From contig NZ_JBIMER010000010.1 in the NCBI RefSeq assembly GCF_051262515.1, forward strand, positions 29,788 to 93,787: a DNA stretch of 64,000 nt. The letters run 5' to 3'. This DNA is from Arthrobacter_N sp051262515. GTDB lineage: Bacteria > Actinomycetota > Actinomycetes > Actinomycetales > Micrococcaceae. Each line of letters begins with the position of its first letter. The first letter of the stretch is position 1. Shown here piece by piece: positions 52,535-61,704 of the stretch. Both the position numbers and the translations under genes were made by a program. The notes below the pieces were generated by a model that worked only from the letters and a program-made list of their open reading frames with translations, had not been told where the DNA came from and ran no database searches.

Positions 52535-53965
52535 ATGGAGGGCGCCGCCGTCGTCGTGGGGGCCGGACCGAACGGCCTGGCCGCCGCGGCGAGGCTTGCC
52601 GTCGCGGGGATGCGGGTGACCGTCTTCGAACAGGCCGGAACCATCGGGGGGGCCGCACGGTCGGCGGACCTGCTCGGCGAGGGGACCATCACGGACCTCG
52701 GCGCGGCAGCCCACCCGTTCGGCGTCGGCAGCCCGGCCTTCCGCGAACTCGGCCTGGAGGCGCGCGGCCTGGAATGGATCCATCCGCGCTACCCGATGGC
52801 GCATCCGCTGCCCGACGCGCCCTCCGCCATCCTGCACCGCGACGCGGCGGAGACAGCACGCAGCCTCGGCGTGGACGCGCGGGCGTGGCTCCGCCTCCAC
52901 CAACCGGTGACGCAACGTCCGCGGGAGGCGCTGGAGAACCTCCTGGTTCCGCTGATGGGTGTTCCGCCGCATCCGCTGACCATGGCGTCGTTCGGAATCC
53001 GGGCCGCGTGGCCCGCGTCGCTGTTGGCGCGCTCCGTGTTCCGCACCGAGGCGGCCCGCGCGCTCTTCGCCGGCTCCGCCGCCCATTCGACGCTACCGCT
53101 TGGCCATCCGATGACGGCCGCGTTCGGGGTCGTGTTCGGTGGGTTGGGGCACACCACGGGGTGGCCCGTGGCCAAGGGCGGGACGCAACGGATCACGGAC
53201 GCTCTGGCAGCGGTCGTGCTGGAAAACGGCGGGACGATCCACACGGACTCCCCGGTCACGGACCTGCGGCAACTGCCGACGTCGGACGCCGTCCTGCTGG
53301 ACCTCACGCCGCGGCAGCTGCTCGCGCTCGATGGAACGGGGCTGACGGACCGGTACCGCAAGCACCTGCGCCGATGGAAGTACGGGACCGGCGTCTTCAA
53401 GGTGGACTACCTGCTGGACGGTCCCGTGCCGTGGTCGGACCCGCGCACCGCGGGCGCCGGAACCGTCCACGTGGCCGGGACGCTGGACGAGCTGGTGGCC
53501 GCCGAGCGGGAGTCGAACAGCGGCCGGCCGCCGGTGAAACCGTTCGTGCTGGTCAGCCAGCAGTCCGGCGCGGACCCCTCGCGGGTGCCGGCGGGCAGGC
53601 AGGTGCTGTGGACGTACGCGCACGTGCCCAACGGCAGCACGCAACCCATGGGCGGGAGAATCGATGCCCAGCTCGAGCGGTTCGCTCCCGGATTCAGGGA
53701 CCGGATCATCGGGCGCGTGGAGACCAGCCCGAGCGAACTGGAATCGTGGAACCCGAACCTGGTGGGCGGGGACGTGGGCGGCGGCTCGCTGGCCGGCCTG
53801 CAGCAGGTGTTCCGGCCGGTGCCCACCCTGAGGCCCTATAACACGGGGACCCCGGGGGTGTACGTCTGCTCCTCGTCGACGCCACCCGGAGGGGGAGTGC
53901 ACGGGATGGGCGGATGGAACGCGGCGCGGGCCGTCATGCGGGACCTGTCCAGGGCCCGTCGCTAG
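52535..53965 (+). CDS. FAD-dependent oxidoreductase (phytoene dehydrogenase-like)
   Basis: A 476-residue flavoprotein of the CrtI/amine-oxidase-like group. AVVVGAGPNGLAAAARLAVAG is the FAD Rossmann loop, followed by EQAGTIGGAARSADL. The C-terminal block is GVYVCSSSTPPGGGVHGMGG, with WNAARAVMRDL after it. ATG 52535 has GGGAG upstream; GTG 52517 is the alternative and overlaps the previous stop. It is only distantly like CrtI at 44 kb and lies outside that operon, so the substrate is open. Confidence 0.85.
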   Translation: MEGAAVVVGAGPNGLAAAARLAVAGMRVTVFEQAGTIGGAARSADLLGEGTITDLGAAAHPFGVGSPAFRELGLEARGLEWIHPRYPMAHPLPDAPSAILHRDAAETARSLGVDARAWLRLHQPVTQRPREALENLLVPLMGVPPHPLTMASFGIRAAWPASLLARSVFRTEAARALFAGSAAHSTLPLGHPMTAAFGVVFGGLGHTTGWPVAKGGTQRITDALAAVVLENGGTIHTDSPVTDLRQLPTSDAVLLDLTPRQLLALDGTGLTDRYRKHLRRWKYGTGVFKVDYLLDGPVPWSDPRTAGAGTVHVAGTLDELVAAERESNSGRPPVKPFVLVSQQSGADPSRVPAGRQVLWTYAHVPNGSTQPMGGRIDAQLERFAPGFRDRIIGRVETSPSELESWNPNLVGGDVGGGSLAGLQQVFRPVPTLRPYNTGTPGVYVCSSSTPPGGGVHGMGGWNAARAVMRDLSRARR

Positions 53966-54095
53966 CCGCGCCGCGGGACGAGCCTCTGGAACACGCCTGC
54001 GGGGCGGCGTTGCGGCGGATGCGCCGGTCGTTTTTGCCCGCGCGGCGGCTGGCCGCTAACCTTAGGGATGTTGCGTTTCCCTGGAACCGCGACAC

Positions 54096-54168
54096 GGGGC
54101 TTTAGCTCAGTTGGTAGAGCGTTTCGTTCGCAATGAAAAGGTCAGGGGTTCGATTCCCCTAAGCTCCA
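54096..54168 (+). tRNA. tRNA-Ala (anticodon CGC)
   Basis: A full cloverleaf is seen: acceptor GGGGCTT with AAGCTCC, D arm GCTC...GAGC, anticodon stem TTTCG with TGAAA around loop TTCGCAA, and T arm AGGGG-TTCGATT-CCCCT. Anticodon CGC reads the Ala codon GCG. The discriminator is A and the 3' CCA is not encoded. A terminator follows 11 bases later. Confidence 0.97.
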
Positions 54169-54178
54169 CAGCCGCACT

Positions 54179-54226
54179 CCGTTGGATCCGCCCACAGGTG
54201 GTGGATCCAACGGGTTTTTCTTTTTT
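54179..54226 (+). terminator. Rho-independent terminator after tRNA-Ala
   Basis: CCGTTGGATCC at 54179-54189 pairs perfectly with GGATCCAACGG at 54203-54213, with further inner pairing, followed by a T-rich tract (TTTTTCTTTTTT, 54215-54226). A textbook intrinsic terminator for the tRNA. Confidence 0.92.
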
Positions 54227-54569
54227 GCCTCGGCCCGGCGTAGGACACCAAGGTATCCCCAAGCTCGGCGGGAGAAGGTCGTCTTGTCTTCAGAAAGTCC
54301 GAGTCGACCCCCCACTCGTTGGCACTGAAGACGATCCGGGCCCGTGGTGGCTCTGCACACCGCGGGCCCGGATCCCGCACGTCCACGGCTGGCCCCCAAC
54401 ATGCCGCGGACGTGCGTTTCCCCTGTCCGGGCACAGTGCCGCGCCGCGGGATGGCGAGGCGTCCCCCCTACAGGTTTTTCATAGGGAAAGCCGACTAGAA
54501 ATCTAGCCACGAGGCGGCGAGGATGTCGTTTCGGCCTAGAGGGGGGCACTCCCTGCAGCAGGAGTCGTT
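54227..54569 (+). other. 343-base noncoding stretch with three consecutive stem-loops
   Basis: No protein gene is seen. Hairpin 1 (54286-54332) has arms GTCTTCAG/CTGAAGAC with inner CGAGT/ACTCG. Hairpin 2 (54333-54374) has 17-base arms starting GATCCGGGCCCG with one wobble pair. Hairpin 3 (54376-54416) has CGCACGTCC/GGACGTGCG plus inner CGGC/GCCG. They follow one another with almost no gap. A looser fold (TTTCCC at 54418 with GGGAAA near 54484) may follow. This looks like a structured RNA or leader of the secreted-protein gene. Confidence 0.55.
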
Positions 54570-56597
54570 ATGTTCAACCGCGCACGGGCCCTGGTAATCC
54601 CAGAGCCACCCACGAACTTGTTGCCGTTCCGCAAGTCGGTCGCCGGCTTCGCCACCACCGCACTGCTGGCGGCCGCGCTCGTGCCGCTTGCCATCGCACC
54701 GGCCTCGGCCAACGTCGCCGGCGTCGGACCCGTCGACCCGCAGAACGGGTATCCCACCTGGTTCTCCGACGGCACGGCGAAGCTGCAGCTTTGCTACATG
54801 GCCGGCGCCGGCTGCCTCGTGGAGCCGCCCAACCCGGACCTTCCAGCGGCCTACCCGGACAACTTCCCCGAGGAGGCCTTCTGGTTCGCCGCCGAGGCGA
54901 GCGGAGGGAACCTCGGCCTCTACGAGGCGGCCCTCGAGGCTGCCCACGCGAACGACGTCGTTGTGGCCGGCGAGCAGATCGGCTTCGCACGCCTTCGCTT
55001 CCTCATCGACAACCTCGTCGCAGGCCAGGCCTACACGGTGACGCACCCCTACGGCGTCCACACGTTCACCGCAGAGGCGGATCCCAAAGTCGGCGGCCGC
55101 ATCAAGGCCACCCTGGACTCCGGCGTCTGCGCGCCCACCCCCACCACTCCCTGCGATTGGAACCAGGTCGGCGCGGCGTTCCTCGGCGACTACACCGTGG
55201 GAAGCACGGCGTCGTTCATCCGCCAGGTCGGCGCCGCCCCGGGAACCCTCGGCGACATCAACACTGCACGCCAAGTCACCGGCGCACCGTCCGGCAACAA
55301 CTTCGTCACCGTGACGGGTCCCAACGCGGGCGGCCCCGGCATCAACACGCTGACCGTCAGCACCTTTACCGTCCAGGGCCTGCTGTTCACGGGCAGCGAC
55401 GGCGCGCCGAGCACACCGGACCTGACGGTGGCCAGCGACACCGGCCGCTCGAGCACGGACAACATCACGCGCAGTGCCACACCGACCTTCACCGGCACCG
55501 CGGCGGCTGGCACCACCGTGCAACTCCTGGTGGACGGCTCGACGACGCCGGCGGCCTCCGGGGTCGCCACGGCCGGAGGCACATACTCGCTCCGCCTCCC
55601 GACGGCCCTGACCAGCGGCATCCACCGCGTCCAGGCCCGGACCGCGAACCTGACCTCTCCGACGCTCACCATGACAGTGGACACGGTGGCGCCGGTGACG
55701 AGCATCGTGGCCCCGTACCCGTCAACGCCGAGCCTGGACAACACACCGACGCTGAATTCCCGGGCCAACGAGGCGCGGGCGACGTTCCAGTGCCGGCTGT
55801 TGCCCAGCAATTCCGCGTGGGAACAGAACTGCGCGGCGGCCAAGACGTATGACGCACAGGTCAACGGCACGTACGTGTTTGACGTCCGTTCGGTGGACAT
55901 CGCCGGGAACGTGGGCGCGATCGCCAGCCGTACGGTTCGGATCGGGAGCGCCGACACCGTTGCGCCGGTGATATCAACGCGCACGCCCGCGGTCAACGCA
56001 ACGAATGTGGGGACCGGTGCCAACGTTTCGGTCCGCTTCAACGAGTTCATCCAGGGCGCTTCCACGAGGACCTTTACCTTGAAGAACCCCGCAGGAACCG
56101 TGATTCCCGCAACGGTGACCTACAGCCACCTGTCGCGTTGGGCCACGATCAACCCGACGGCGGCCCTCCTACCGAACACCGTCTACACGGCGTCGCTCAT
56201 CGGAGGACCGACAGGCATACGAGACTTGGCGAACCGTCCGCTCGCATCGACCAGTTGGAAGTTCACGACCACGGCTGCACCACGCGTCATCAAGCGCACG
56301 CCGGCCGTCAACGCGGTGCAGGTAGCGGTGGCGGGCAACGTCACAGCCACCTTCAGCGAAGCCGTCGTCGGAGTTAGCGCCACCACGTTCACGCTGAGGA
56401 ACGCGACGACTGGCGCCGCTATCCGAGGAACCGTCAGCTACAACGCCACGACGAGAACAGCAACACTGAACCCGGCCGTCAACCTCGCCAGGGGCACGCG
56501 CTACATCGCCCGTTTGGTGGGGGGCAGCACCGCCATTCGTGATACGCAGGGAACCCCGCTGCGCACCGGAAGCTGGATCTTCACCACGGTGAGATGA
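54570..56597 (+). CDS. secreted protein with bacterial Ig-like domains
   Basis: A 675-residue exported protein. A long signal sequence is seen (KSVAGFATTALLAAALVPLA, cleavage near ASA, about residue 48). An unrecognised N-terminal domain (about 50-280, with paired Cys in KLQLCYMAGAGCLVEPP) is followed by an Ig-like fold (about 290-375, SATPTFTGTAAAGTTVQLLV), a second with two Cys (about 380-465), and two SbsA/Big_5-type repeats (about 470-570 and 572-675, each with TPAVNA near its start and SWKFTT or SWIFTT at its end). A cell-surface structural or adhesive role is likely. It precedes the SARP regulator gene. Confidence 0.8.
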   Translation: MFNRARALVIPEPPTNLLPFRKSVAGFATTALLAAALVPLAIAPASANVAGVGPVDPQNGYPTWFSDGTAKLQLCYMAGAGCLVEPPNPDLPAAYPDNFPEEAFWFAAEASGGNLGLYEAALEAAHANDVVVAGEQIGFARLRFLIDNLVAGQAYTVTHPYGVHTFTAEADPKVGGRIKATLDSGVCAPTPTTPCDWNQVGAAFLGDYTVGSTASFIRQVGAAPGTLGDINTARQVTGAPSGNNFVTVTGPNAGGPGINTLTVSTFTVQGLLFTGSDGAPSTPDLTVASDTGRSSTDNITRSATPTFTGTAAAGTTVQLLVDGSTTPAASGVATAGGTYSLRLPTALTSGIHRVQARTANLTSPTLTMTVDTVAPVTSIVAPYPSTPSLDNTPTLNSRANEARATFQCRLLPSNSAWEQNCAAAKTYDAQVNGTYVFDVRSVDIAGNVGAIASRTVRIGSADTVAPVISTRTPAVNATNVGTGANVSVRFNEFIQGASTRTFTLKNPAGTVIPATVTYSHLSRWATINPTAALLPNTVYTASLIGGPTGIRDLANRPLASTSWKFTTTAAPRVIKRTPAVNAVQVAVAGNVTATFSEAVVGVSATTFTLRNATTGAAIRGTVSYNATTRTATLNPAVNLARGTRYIARLVGGSTAIRDTQGTPLRTGSWIFTTVR

Positions 56598-56740
56598 CGG
56601 CGAGGTGCCCTGCGGCCACCGCCACAGGGCACCGACCGCAAGCCATCCGCAGACACAACCAGAAGCCGTCTGTCCCACGCCCACCGGGTGGTGCAGGCGG
56701 CCTCTGCATGACACCGCCAATTGCAACCGACATCCACGGG

Positions 56741-56780
56741 CACCCCCCACTTTTGGGGTGTCCCACCCCCCAAGCGGGGC
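56741..56780. promoter_or_regulatory. tandem CACCCCCCA repeats before the SARP gene
   Basis: CACCCCCCA occurs at 56741-56749 and 56764-56772, 23 bases apart (about two helical turns), each followed by an inverted G-run (GGGGTG, GGGG). The second reads CCCCGCTTGGGGGGTGGG on the minus strand, nearly the same as an element before the response-regulator gene. Direct repeats at helical spacing are typical of SARP sites. Confidence 0.45.
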
Positions 56781-56834
56781 TTACCGCTCTCCGGGCCGCC
56801 CGGCAGGATGGAGGCACTTGGAGGAGGGGGAGTC

Positions 56835-57824
56835 ATGGAATCGATCATTGGGGTGCGAGGCCAGACAACAACCGTGCCGCAGGCACGACTGTCCGCGCAG
56901 ATCATCGGCACGCTTGGGGTGCGCCGGGGAGAAGAAGTCTTGGGATCACAGGAGCTCGGAGGGCCCAAATGCCGGCAGATCCTGGAGATCCTGCTGCTGC
57001 AGCTGGGACGACCGGTCTCGAAGTCGAGACTGATCGAACTGCTCTGGGAGGGTGAACCGCCGAACGCGGCGGTGTCCACCCTGGAGAGCTACGTCAGCGT
57101 CTTGAGAAGGCGGCTCCAGCCGGGGATGGGCAAGTCGGGTCCGCTGCGCACCACCACCGGCGGCTACGTGCTGGACCGCGCGTGGGTCGACTTGGACCTG
57201 GACCGGTTCGAGACTCGGCTCCGCGCGGCCGAGCATTCCGAACCCGCCGTGGCCTACGGACTGCTGACGGAAGCCCTTGCGCTCGCGACGGGCCCGCTGC
57301 TCGGCAATGAGTTCCTGCCCAACTGGGCGGAGAGCGAGCGCCACTTCCACGCCTCTCGGACCACCGCCGCGCGCGTCCTCGCCGCGGAGACGGCGCTGGG
57401 GCTCGGCAAGCTGGACGAGGCGGCAGGCTGGGCGCATGCGGTCATCGACGCCGAGCCGCTGAACGAAAGCGCGTGGACCGTTTTGGTCCTGTCCAGCGAA
57501 CGCGCAGGACGGCCCGTGGAGGGCCTGCGCACGTACGAGAGCTGCCGGCGCTTGCTGTCCGACGAACTCGGTTGCGCGCCGGGACCGGTGTTGCGCGACG
57601 CCCAGGCGCGGATGCTCAAGGCGACGGCAGAAGCCCAGAGCGAGTTCGGCGACGTCCTCGCGGCGTTGTTGACGCTCCAGGACCGCATGAGCGCCGGTGG
57701 GGTCGGCGACGGCGCGGACGACGGCGAGTCGGGGACGCGCGCGGGGAGTTCGGCGTGGCGGGACTTCCAGGAAGCCGGCGTCGTCGTCCGACGCTATCTG
57801 CAGCGCGCCATGGCGGTGGCGTGA
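56835..57824 (+). CDS. SARP/AfsR-type regulator with BTAD domain
   Basis: A 329-residue regulator. Residues about 25-110 are an OmpR-type winged helix (GPKCRQILEILLLQLGRPVS, LWEGEPPNAAVSTLESYVSV, RTTTGGYVLD). Residues about 115-265 are the bacterial transcriptional activation domain (LDLDRFETRLRAAEH, LRTYESCRRLLSDELGCAPG). The C-terminal 60 residues are an extra helical tail. GAGGAGG precedes ATG 56835. SARPs activate by binding direct repeats. Targets here are probably the neighbouring secreted protein, two-component or oxidase genes, by position. Confidence 0.9.
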   Translation: MESIIGVRGQTTTVPQARLSAQIIGTLGVRRGEEVLGSQELGGPKCRQILEILLLQLGRPVSKSRLIELLWEGEPPNAAVSTLESYVSVLRRRLQPGMGKSGPLRTTTGGYVLDRAWVDLDLDRFETRLRAAEHSEPAVAYGLLTEALALATGPLLGNEFLPNWAESERHFHASRTTAARVLAAETALGLGKLDEAAGWAHAVIDAEPLNESAWTVLVLSSERAGRPVEGLRTYESCRRLLSDELGCAPGPVLRDAQARMLKATAEAQSEFGDVLAALLTLQDRMSAGGVGDGADDGESGTRAGSSAWRDFQEAGVVVRRYLQRAMAVA

Positions 57825-57912
57825 GGATTCCCCGTTCCACAGAAAATTATCGTCAATAACTGGTCTCCCGCCCTATGCGGTTCTCCCCGCGCGGTGGATA
57901 CTGGGGGCACTC

Positions 57913-57937
57913 GTTGCTCCGCTTGGGGTGGGGCAAC
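57913..57937. promoter_or_regulatory. GTTGC...GCAAC element containing CCGCTTGGGGTGGG
   Basis: Arms GTTGC (57913-57917) and GCAAC (57933-57937) enclose CCGCTTGGGGTGGGG (57919-57933), which closely matches the minus-strand sequence of the repeat before the SARP gene. It lies about 32 bases before the response-regulator start. Confidence 0.4.
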
Positions 57938-57968
57938 GGTTTGGGGAATCGATGCCGGGGGACTTCTC

Positions 57969-58640
57969 ATGGTCGTGGACACGGCGGCAGCGCCGCAAAC
58001 AATGAGCATTGTGGTGGTGGATGACCACACCACGTTTGCCGAGCTATTGATCGGCGCGTTGGGCCGGGAACCCGACCTGCGGTGTCTCGGCATTGCCAAA
58101 ACCGTCGAGGACGGTGTGCGGCTGTGCCTGGAGCTCCGCCCGGACATGGTGGTTATGGACTACCACCTGCCCGACGGCAACGGGCTCGAATGCGCGGAGC
58201 GTATCCTGTCCGCCTACCCGGAGGCATGCATCGTGATGTTAACCGGGGACCCAACACCGGATGCGTTGGAGCGCGCGGCGGAGCTCGGGATCTGCGGTTT
58301 TCTGCCAAAGGACGGGTCCCTTTCAACCATGCTGGACACGTTGCGGCGGGCCCGCGGCGGAACCATGGTGGTTCACCCGGCACTTTTGGCCCAGGCGAGA
58401 AGCCGTGCGAATCGGCGGTCGGCGTCGGCCGGCGTTTTGACGCGCCGCGAGCTGGACGTCCTGCGGCTGATGGCCGGCGGCGGAGACGTGCGCACCAATG
58501 CCGCCCGCCTGGGAATCTCCACCCATACCTGTCGCGGTTACATCAAGGCGATCCACTCGAAGCTCGGCGTCCACTCGCAACTCGAAGCCGTGGTCACGGC
58601 TTCCAGGATGGGTCTTCTTCCCGCGGCGCACAATGCCTAG
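57969..58640 (+). CDS. NarL/LuxR-type response regulator
   Basis: A 223-residue two-component regulator. The receiver domain has VVVDDHTTFAELL with the acidic pair, the phosphoacceptor Asp in DMVVMDYHLPDGNG (about residue 66) and the Lys in GFLPKDGSL. The C-terminal LuxR helix-turn-helix is LTRRELDVLRLMAGGGDVRT, then LGISTHTCRGYIKAIHSKLG. ATG 57969 follows GGGGGA. The stop overlaps the kinase start by eight bases, so they are a pair. Confidence 0.92.
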   Translation: MVVDTAAAPQTMSIVVVDDHTTFAELLIGALGREPDLRCLGIAKTVEDGVRLCLELRPDMVVMDYHLPDGNGLECAERILSAYPEACIVMLTGDPTPDALERAAELGICGFLPKDGSLSTMLDTLRRARGGTMVVHPALLAQARSRANRRSASAGVLTRRELDVLRLMAGGGDVRTNAARLGISTHTCRGYIKAIHSKLGVHSQLEAVVTASRMGLLPAAHNA

Positions 58641-60003
58641 GCCCGCGCCGCCGAAGAACGAATTCGAGGGCCGCGTTCCGCGCCGACAACCGACGGTGCG
58701 GTCCGCCGTCTACCGCTTCCTCGTGGCCGGACTCCTCGTTCTCGTGGTGGTCGCCACGCCCGTTGTCCTGTGGATCCGCGCCGTCGCGGAGGACCATGCG
58801 CTGGACAACGCCATAGACATGACGCAACGGCTCGCGGACTACGCGATCGGTCCGCTGGTCACAGAGAACCTGCTGGCAGCGGAGCCGGAGGCCCTGCGGG
58901 CCATGGAGGAGCGACTCGCGCCATGGGTGGACGACGAGGCAATCCGCCGCATCAAGGTGTGGACCGCGGACGGACGGATCGTCTATTCGGACCAGACAGA
59001 GCTGATCGGCCAGACGTTCGAGCTGGAGGACTGGGCGGCGCAACTCCTCGGTGGCGGTCCTGCGACCGCCAGCATCGAGAGCCAGCTGGAGCTCGAGAAC
59101 GAATTCGAGTCGCACGAGGGCGAACTCGTGGAGGTCTATGTGGCGTCCTCGTCGGTGACGGGCCAACCGTTGATTTTCGAGGCGTATTTCGACGACGACG
59201 TGGTCCGCCGGGAGCAGGCCTCCGTGCTGTTGACGACGGCGCCAACCATCCTGCTGGCCCTGGTGGCGCTCCAGGCGGCACAGCTCTTCCCGGCCATCCA
59301 GCTGGCGCGGCGCGTGCAGTCGCACCAACTGGACCGGCGCCGGCTGCTGCAGCACGCGGTGGACGCGGGGGAGTTGGAGCGCTCCCGGCTGGCACGCGAC
59401 CTCCACGACGACGTCATCCAAGAGCTCTCCGGGCTTTCCTACGCGTTGGAGGCGGACGACCTTGCCGCTCATGGCGGAAACGTCGGGGTGGTTTCGCCGC
59501 CGCACGCCATCCTGCGCAACAGCATCCGAACACTGCGCGGCATCACCTCGTCCCTCTATTCGCCCACGCTCGACGGCGATGCCCTGCCCGAGGCCATCGC
59601 CGCCCTCACCGATTCGCTCGCCGCGAGCGGCACGGGCGTGACGCTGAACGTGCCAGTGATCAAGGTGCTCTCCAACGAACGGGCCACCATGTTCCACCGC
59701 GTCGCGCGCGAGGCGATCGCCAACGCGGCCAAGCACGCCGGCGCTTCCAATGTCGACGTGTCCCTCGCCGCGACCGGCGGGAACACCGTTTTGACCGTGC
59801 ACGACGACGGCGTGGGCTTCGACCCGCACACCGAGTCACCCCGGGGACACCTCGGCCTGCGCATCCTGCGGGATATCGCCGCGGCGGCCGACGGGACGCT
59901 GGAGGTCCGGTCCGAACCCGGACGCGGAACAACCGTGACCGCCACCGTCGCAAACGACGCGGCCGGACGCCCCGCCGTCGTGCCCGTTTCCGCGCCGAAC
60001 TGA
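58633..60003 (+). CDS. membrane sensor histidine kinase (NarL-type partner)
   Basis: A 456-residue HisKA_3-type kinase. One membrane segment near residues 25-45 (FLVAGLLVLVVVATPVVLWI) is followed by a 140-residue extracytoplasmic sensor and a second segment near 200. The phosphoacceptor His is in RLARDLHDDVIQELSGLSYA (about 257). HATPase_c blocks are REAIANAAKHAGASN (N box), VHDDGVGFD (G1) and HLGLRILRD (G2). All are intact. It presumably phosphorylates the response regulator just upstream. Confidence 0.93.
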   Translation: MPRPAPPKNEFEGRVPRRQPTVRSAVYRFLVAGLLVLVVVATPVVLWIRAVAEDHALDNAIDMTQRLADYAIGPLVTENLLAAEPEALRAMEERLAPWVDDEAIRRIKVWTADGRIVYSDQTELIGQTFELEDWAAQLLGGGPATASIESQLELENEFESHEGELVEVYVASSSVTGQPLIFEAYFDDDVVRREQASVLLTTAPTILLALVALQAAQLFPAIQLARRVQSHQLDRRRLLQHAVDAGELERSRLARDLHDDVIQELSGLSYALEADDLAAHGGNVGVVSPPHAILRNSIRTLRGITSSLYSPTLDGDALPEAIAALTDSLAASGTGVTLNVPVIKVLSNERATMFHRVAREAIANAAKHAGASNVDVSLAATGGNTVLTVHDDGVGFDPHTESPRGHLGLRILRDIAAAADGTLEVRSEPGRGTTVTATVANDAAGRPAVVPVSAPN

Positions 60004-60096
60004 GCCTGTCAAATGGTGGTCAAGTTTTTCCCAAGAACCGAGGAGCATGCTGACCGTGGCTGGGGAAGCGCGGGGGGCGTAAGGAGCGGGGAGAAG

Positions 60097-61704
60097 ATGA
60101 ATATTTCTAGAAGGAAAGTCCTTCTGTTGGGCGGCTTGGGGGTCGTCGGCATGGGAGCAGCGGCGGTGCCTTGGGACACGGTCGATGCGAAATCCGCCAG
60201 CAGGCTGAAGGACTCCGAGATGCCGCGGCCGTTCCGGACGGCTTTCGTCCAGGCCCCGTCGCTGCGGCCGAGCTCGACGGGAATCGACCCGGTGGACGGC
60301 GCGCCGGTCAACTACTACTCGGTGGTCGAACAGCAGGCAATGGCACAGATCCTGCCCCGCCTGCAGACCCCGATCCTCGGCTACAACGGCATCTTTCCGG
60401 GGCCGACGATCAGCGTCGAACGCGGCACCAAGGCCGTGCTGCGCGTGCGCAACAAGCTGCCCGCGACGGATCCGCGCGACGGGCACGTGCTGGCGACATC
60501 AACCCACCTGCACGGATCGGCATCGCTGCCGCAATACGACGGCTACGCATCCGACGTCACCAACCCGGGTTTCCAGAAGGACTACCGCTATCCGAACTTC
60601 CAGCCGGCCAGGACGCTCTGGTACCACGACCACGGGGTGCACTTCACGGCGCAGAACGCCTATTCGGGTTTGGCGGCGCAGTACCGCATGCATGATCCGC
60701 AAGAGCGCAGGCTGCTACCACAGGGCGAATTCGACGTCGGACTGACGATCTCCGACGCCATGTTCGCCGCGGACGGGACGCTGGGCTACGACGACAACTC
60801 CCACTCCGGCCTGTGGGGCGACGTCATCCTGGTGAACGGGAGGCCGTGGCCGGTCATGAAGGTCCAGAAGCGCGTCTACCGGTTCCGCATCCTGAACTGC
60901 TGCATCTCGCGCTCGCTCCGGCCGAGGCTCAGCACCGGCGACCCGATGGTGATGGTCGCGACCGACGGGGGGCTGATGCCCCGTTCCCAGGGCGTTGCGT
61001 CATGGCGCCATGGCGGAGCCGAACGCTACGAGGTGCTCATCGACTTCCGCAGGTATGCGACGGGGCAGCGGGTGGTGCTGAACAACCTCTCGAACAAGAA
61101 CAATGTCGACTACGACCACACGAACAAGATTATGGCCTTCGACGTGATCGACGCCCCCGTGGACACAGCCGATCCCACGTGGAACCGGATCCCCACGGAC
61201 CTGGATGTTGCCAACGAGGTGATGGCGCTGAAGGAGGGGGACGCGACCAAGAGGCGCTACATGCGTGTGCAGCGCGACGACGACACCAACCTCTGGACAC
61301 TCAGCGGGACGAGCTGGCAAGACGTCATCGCCAGCGGCTACAAGAAGGTCTTCGCCGATGTCGAACTCGGCGCGACGGAGATCTGGGAGATCGAGAACAA
61401 GTCCGGCGGGTGGTTCCACCCGATGCACATCCATCTGGTCGACTTCAGGGTCCTGAGCCGCAACGGCCGTCCCGCGTTCGCCTACGAACAGGGCCCGAAG
61501 GACGTCGTCTACATCGGAGAGGGCGAGAAAGTCAGGTTGCTCATGAAGTTCGGTCCCCACAAGGGCCGCTACATGGTGCACTGCCACAACCTGGCGCACG
61601 AGGACCACGACATGATGGTGCAGTTCCGCGTCGGCCTCAAGGAGAACGACCCCGACGTCAACGATCCGATCCTGGCCGCGGCGCCACAATGGGACACCGA
61701 CTGA
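60097..61704 (+). CDS. multicopper oxidase with Tat signal
   Basis: A 535-residue multicopper oxidase. The start MNISRRKVLLLGGLGVVGMG carries a twin-arginine motif (SRRKVLL), so it is probably exported folded with copper. Copper ligands are in STHLHGSASLPQ, LWYHDHGVHFT, HPMHIHLVDF and HCHNLAHEDHDMM, covering the type 1, 2 and 3 sites. It resembles CotA/bilirubin-oxidase-like laccases. GGGAG precedes ATG 60097; the frame extends to 60013 without support. It follows the sensor kinase on the same strand, and the signal peptidase gene overlaps its end. Confidence 0.92.
   Translation: MNISRRKVLLLGGLGVVGMGAAAVPWDTVDAKSASRLKDSEMPRPFRTAFVQAPSLRPSSTGIDPVDGAPVNYYSVVEQQAMAQILPRLQTPILGYNGIFPGPTISVERGTKAVLRVRNKLPATDPRDGHVLATSTHLHGSASLPQYDGYASDVTNPGFQKDYRYPNFQPARTLWYHDHGVHFTAQNAYSGLAAQYRMHDPQERRLLPQGEFDVGLTISDAMFAADGTLGYDDNSHSGLWGDVILVNGRPWPVMKVQKRVYRFRILNCCISRSLRPRLSTGDPMVMVATDGGLMPRSQGVASWRHGGAERYEVLIDFRRYATGQRVVLNNLSNKNNVDYDHTNKIMAFDVIDAPVDTADPTWNRIPTDLDVANEVMALKEGDATKRRYMRVQRDDDTNLWTLSGTSWQDVIASGYKKVFADVELGATEIWEIENKSGGWFHPMHIHLVDFRVLSRNGRPAFAYEQGPKDVVYIGEGEKVRLLMKFGPHKGRYMVHCHNLAHEDHDMMVQFRVGLKENDPDVNDPILAAAPQWDTD

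Noticed and set aside
54096..54168. tRNA-Ala as an integration site for an island at its right
   Set aside because: No integrase, no repeated tRNA 3' end and no base-composition change were seen to the right.
54111..54506. ORFs over the tRNA and downstream hairpins
   Set aside because: They run through the tRNA and its terminator; noncoding structure explains the sequence better.
60103..60112. TTTCTAGAA at the start of the oxidase gene, like the crtR palindrome
   Set aside because: It lies inside the coding sequence for the Tat signal (IleSerArgArg codons) and is incomplete compared with the palindrome at 48376.
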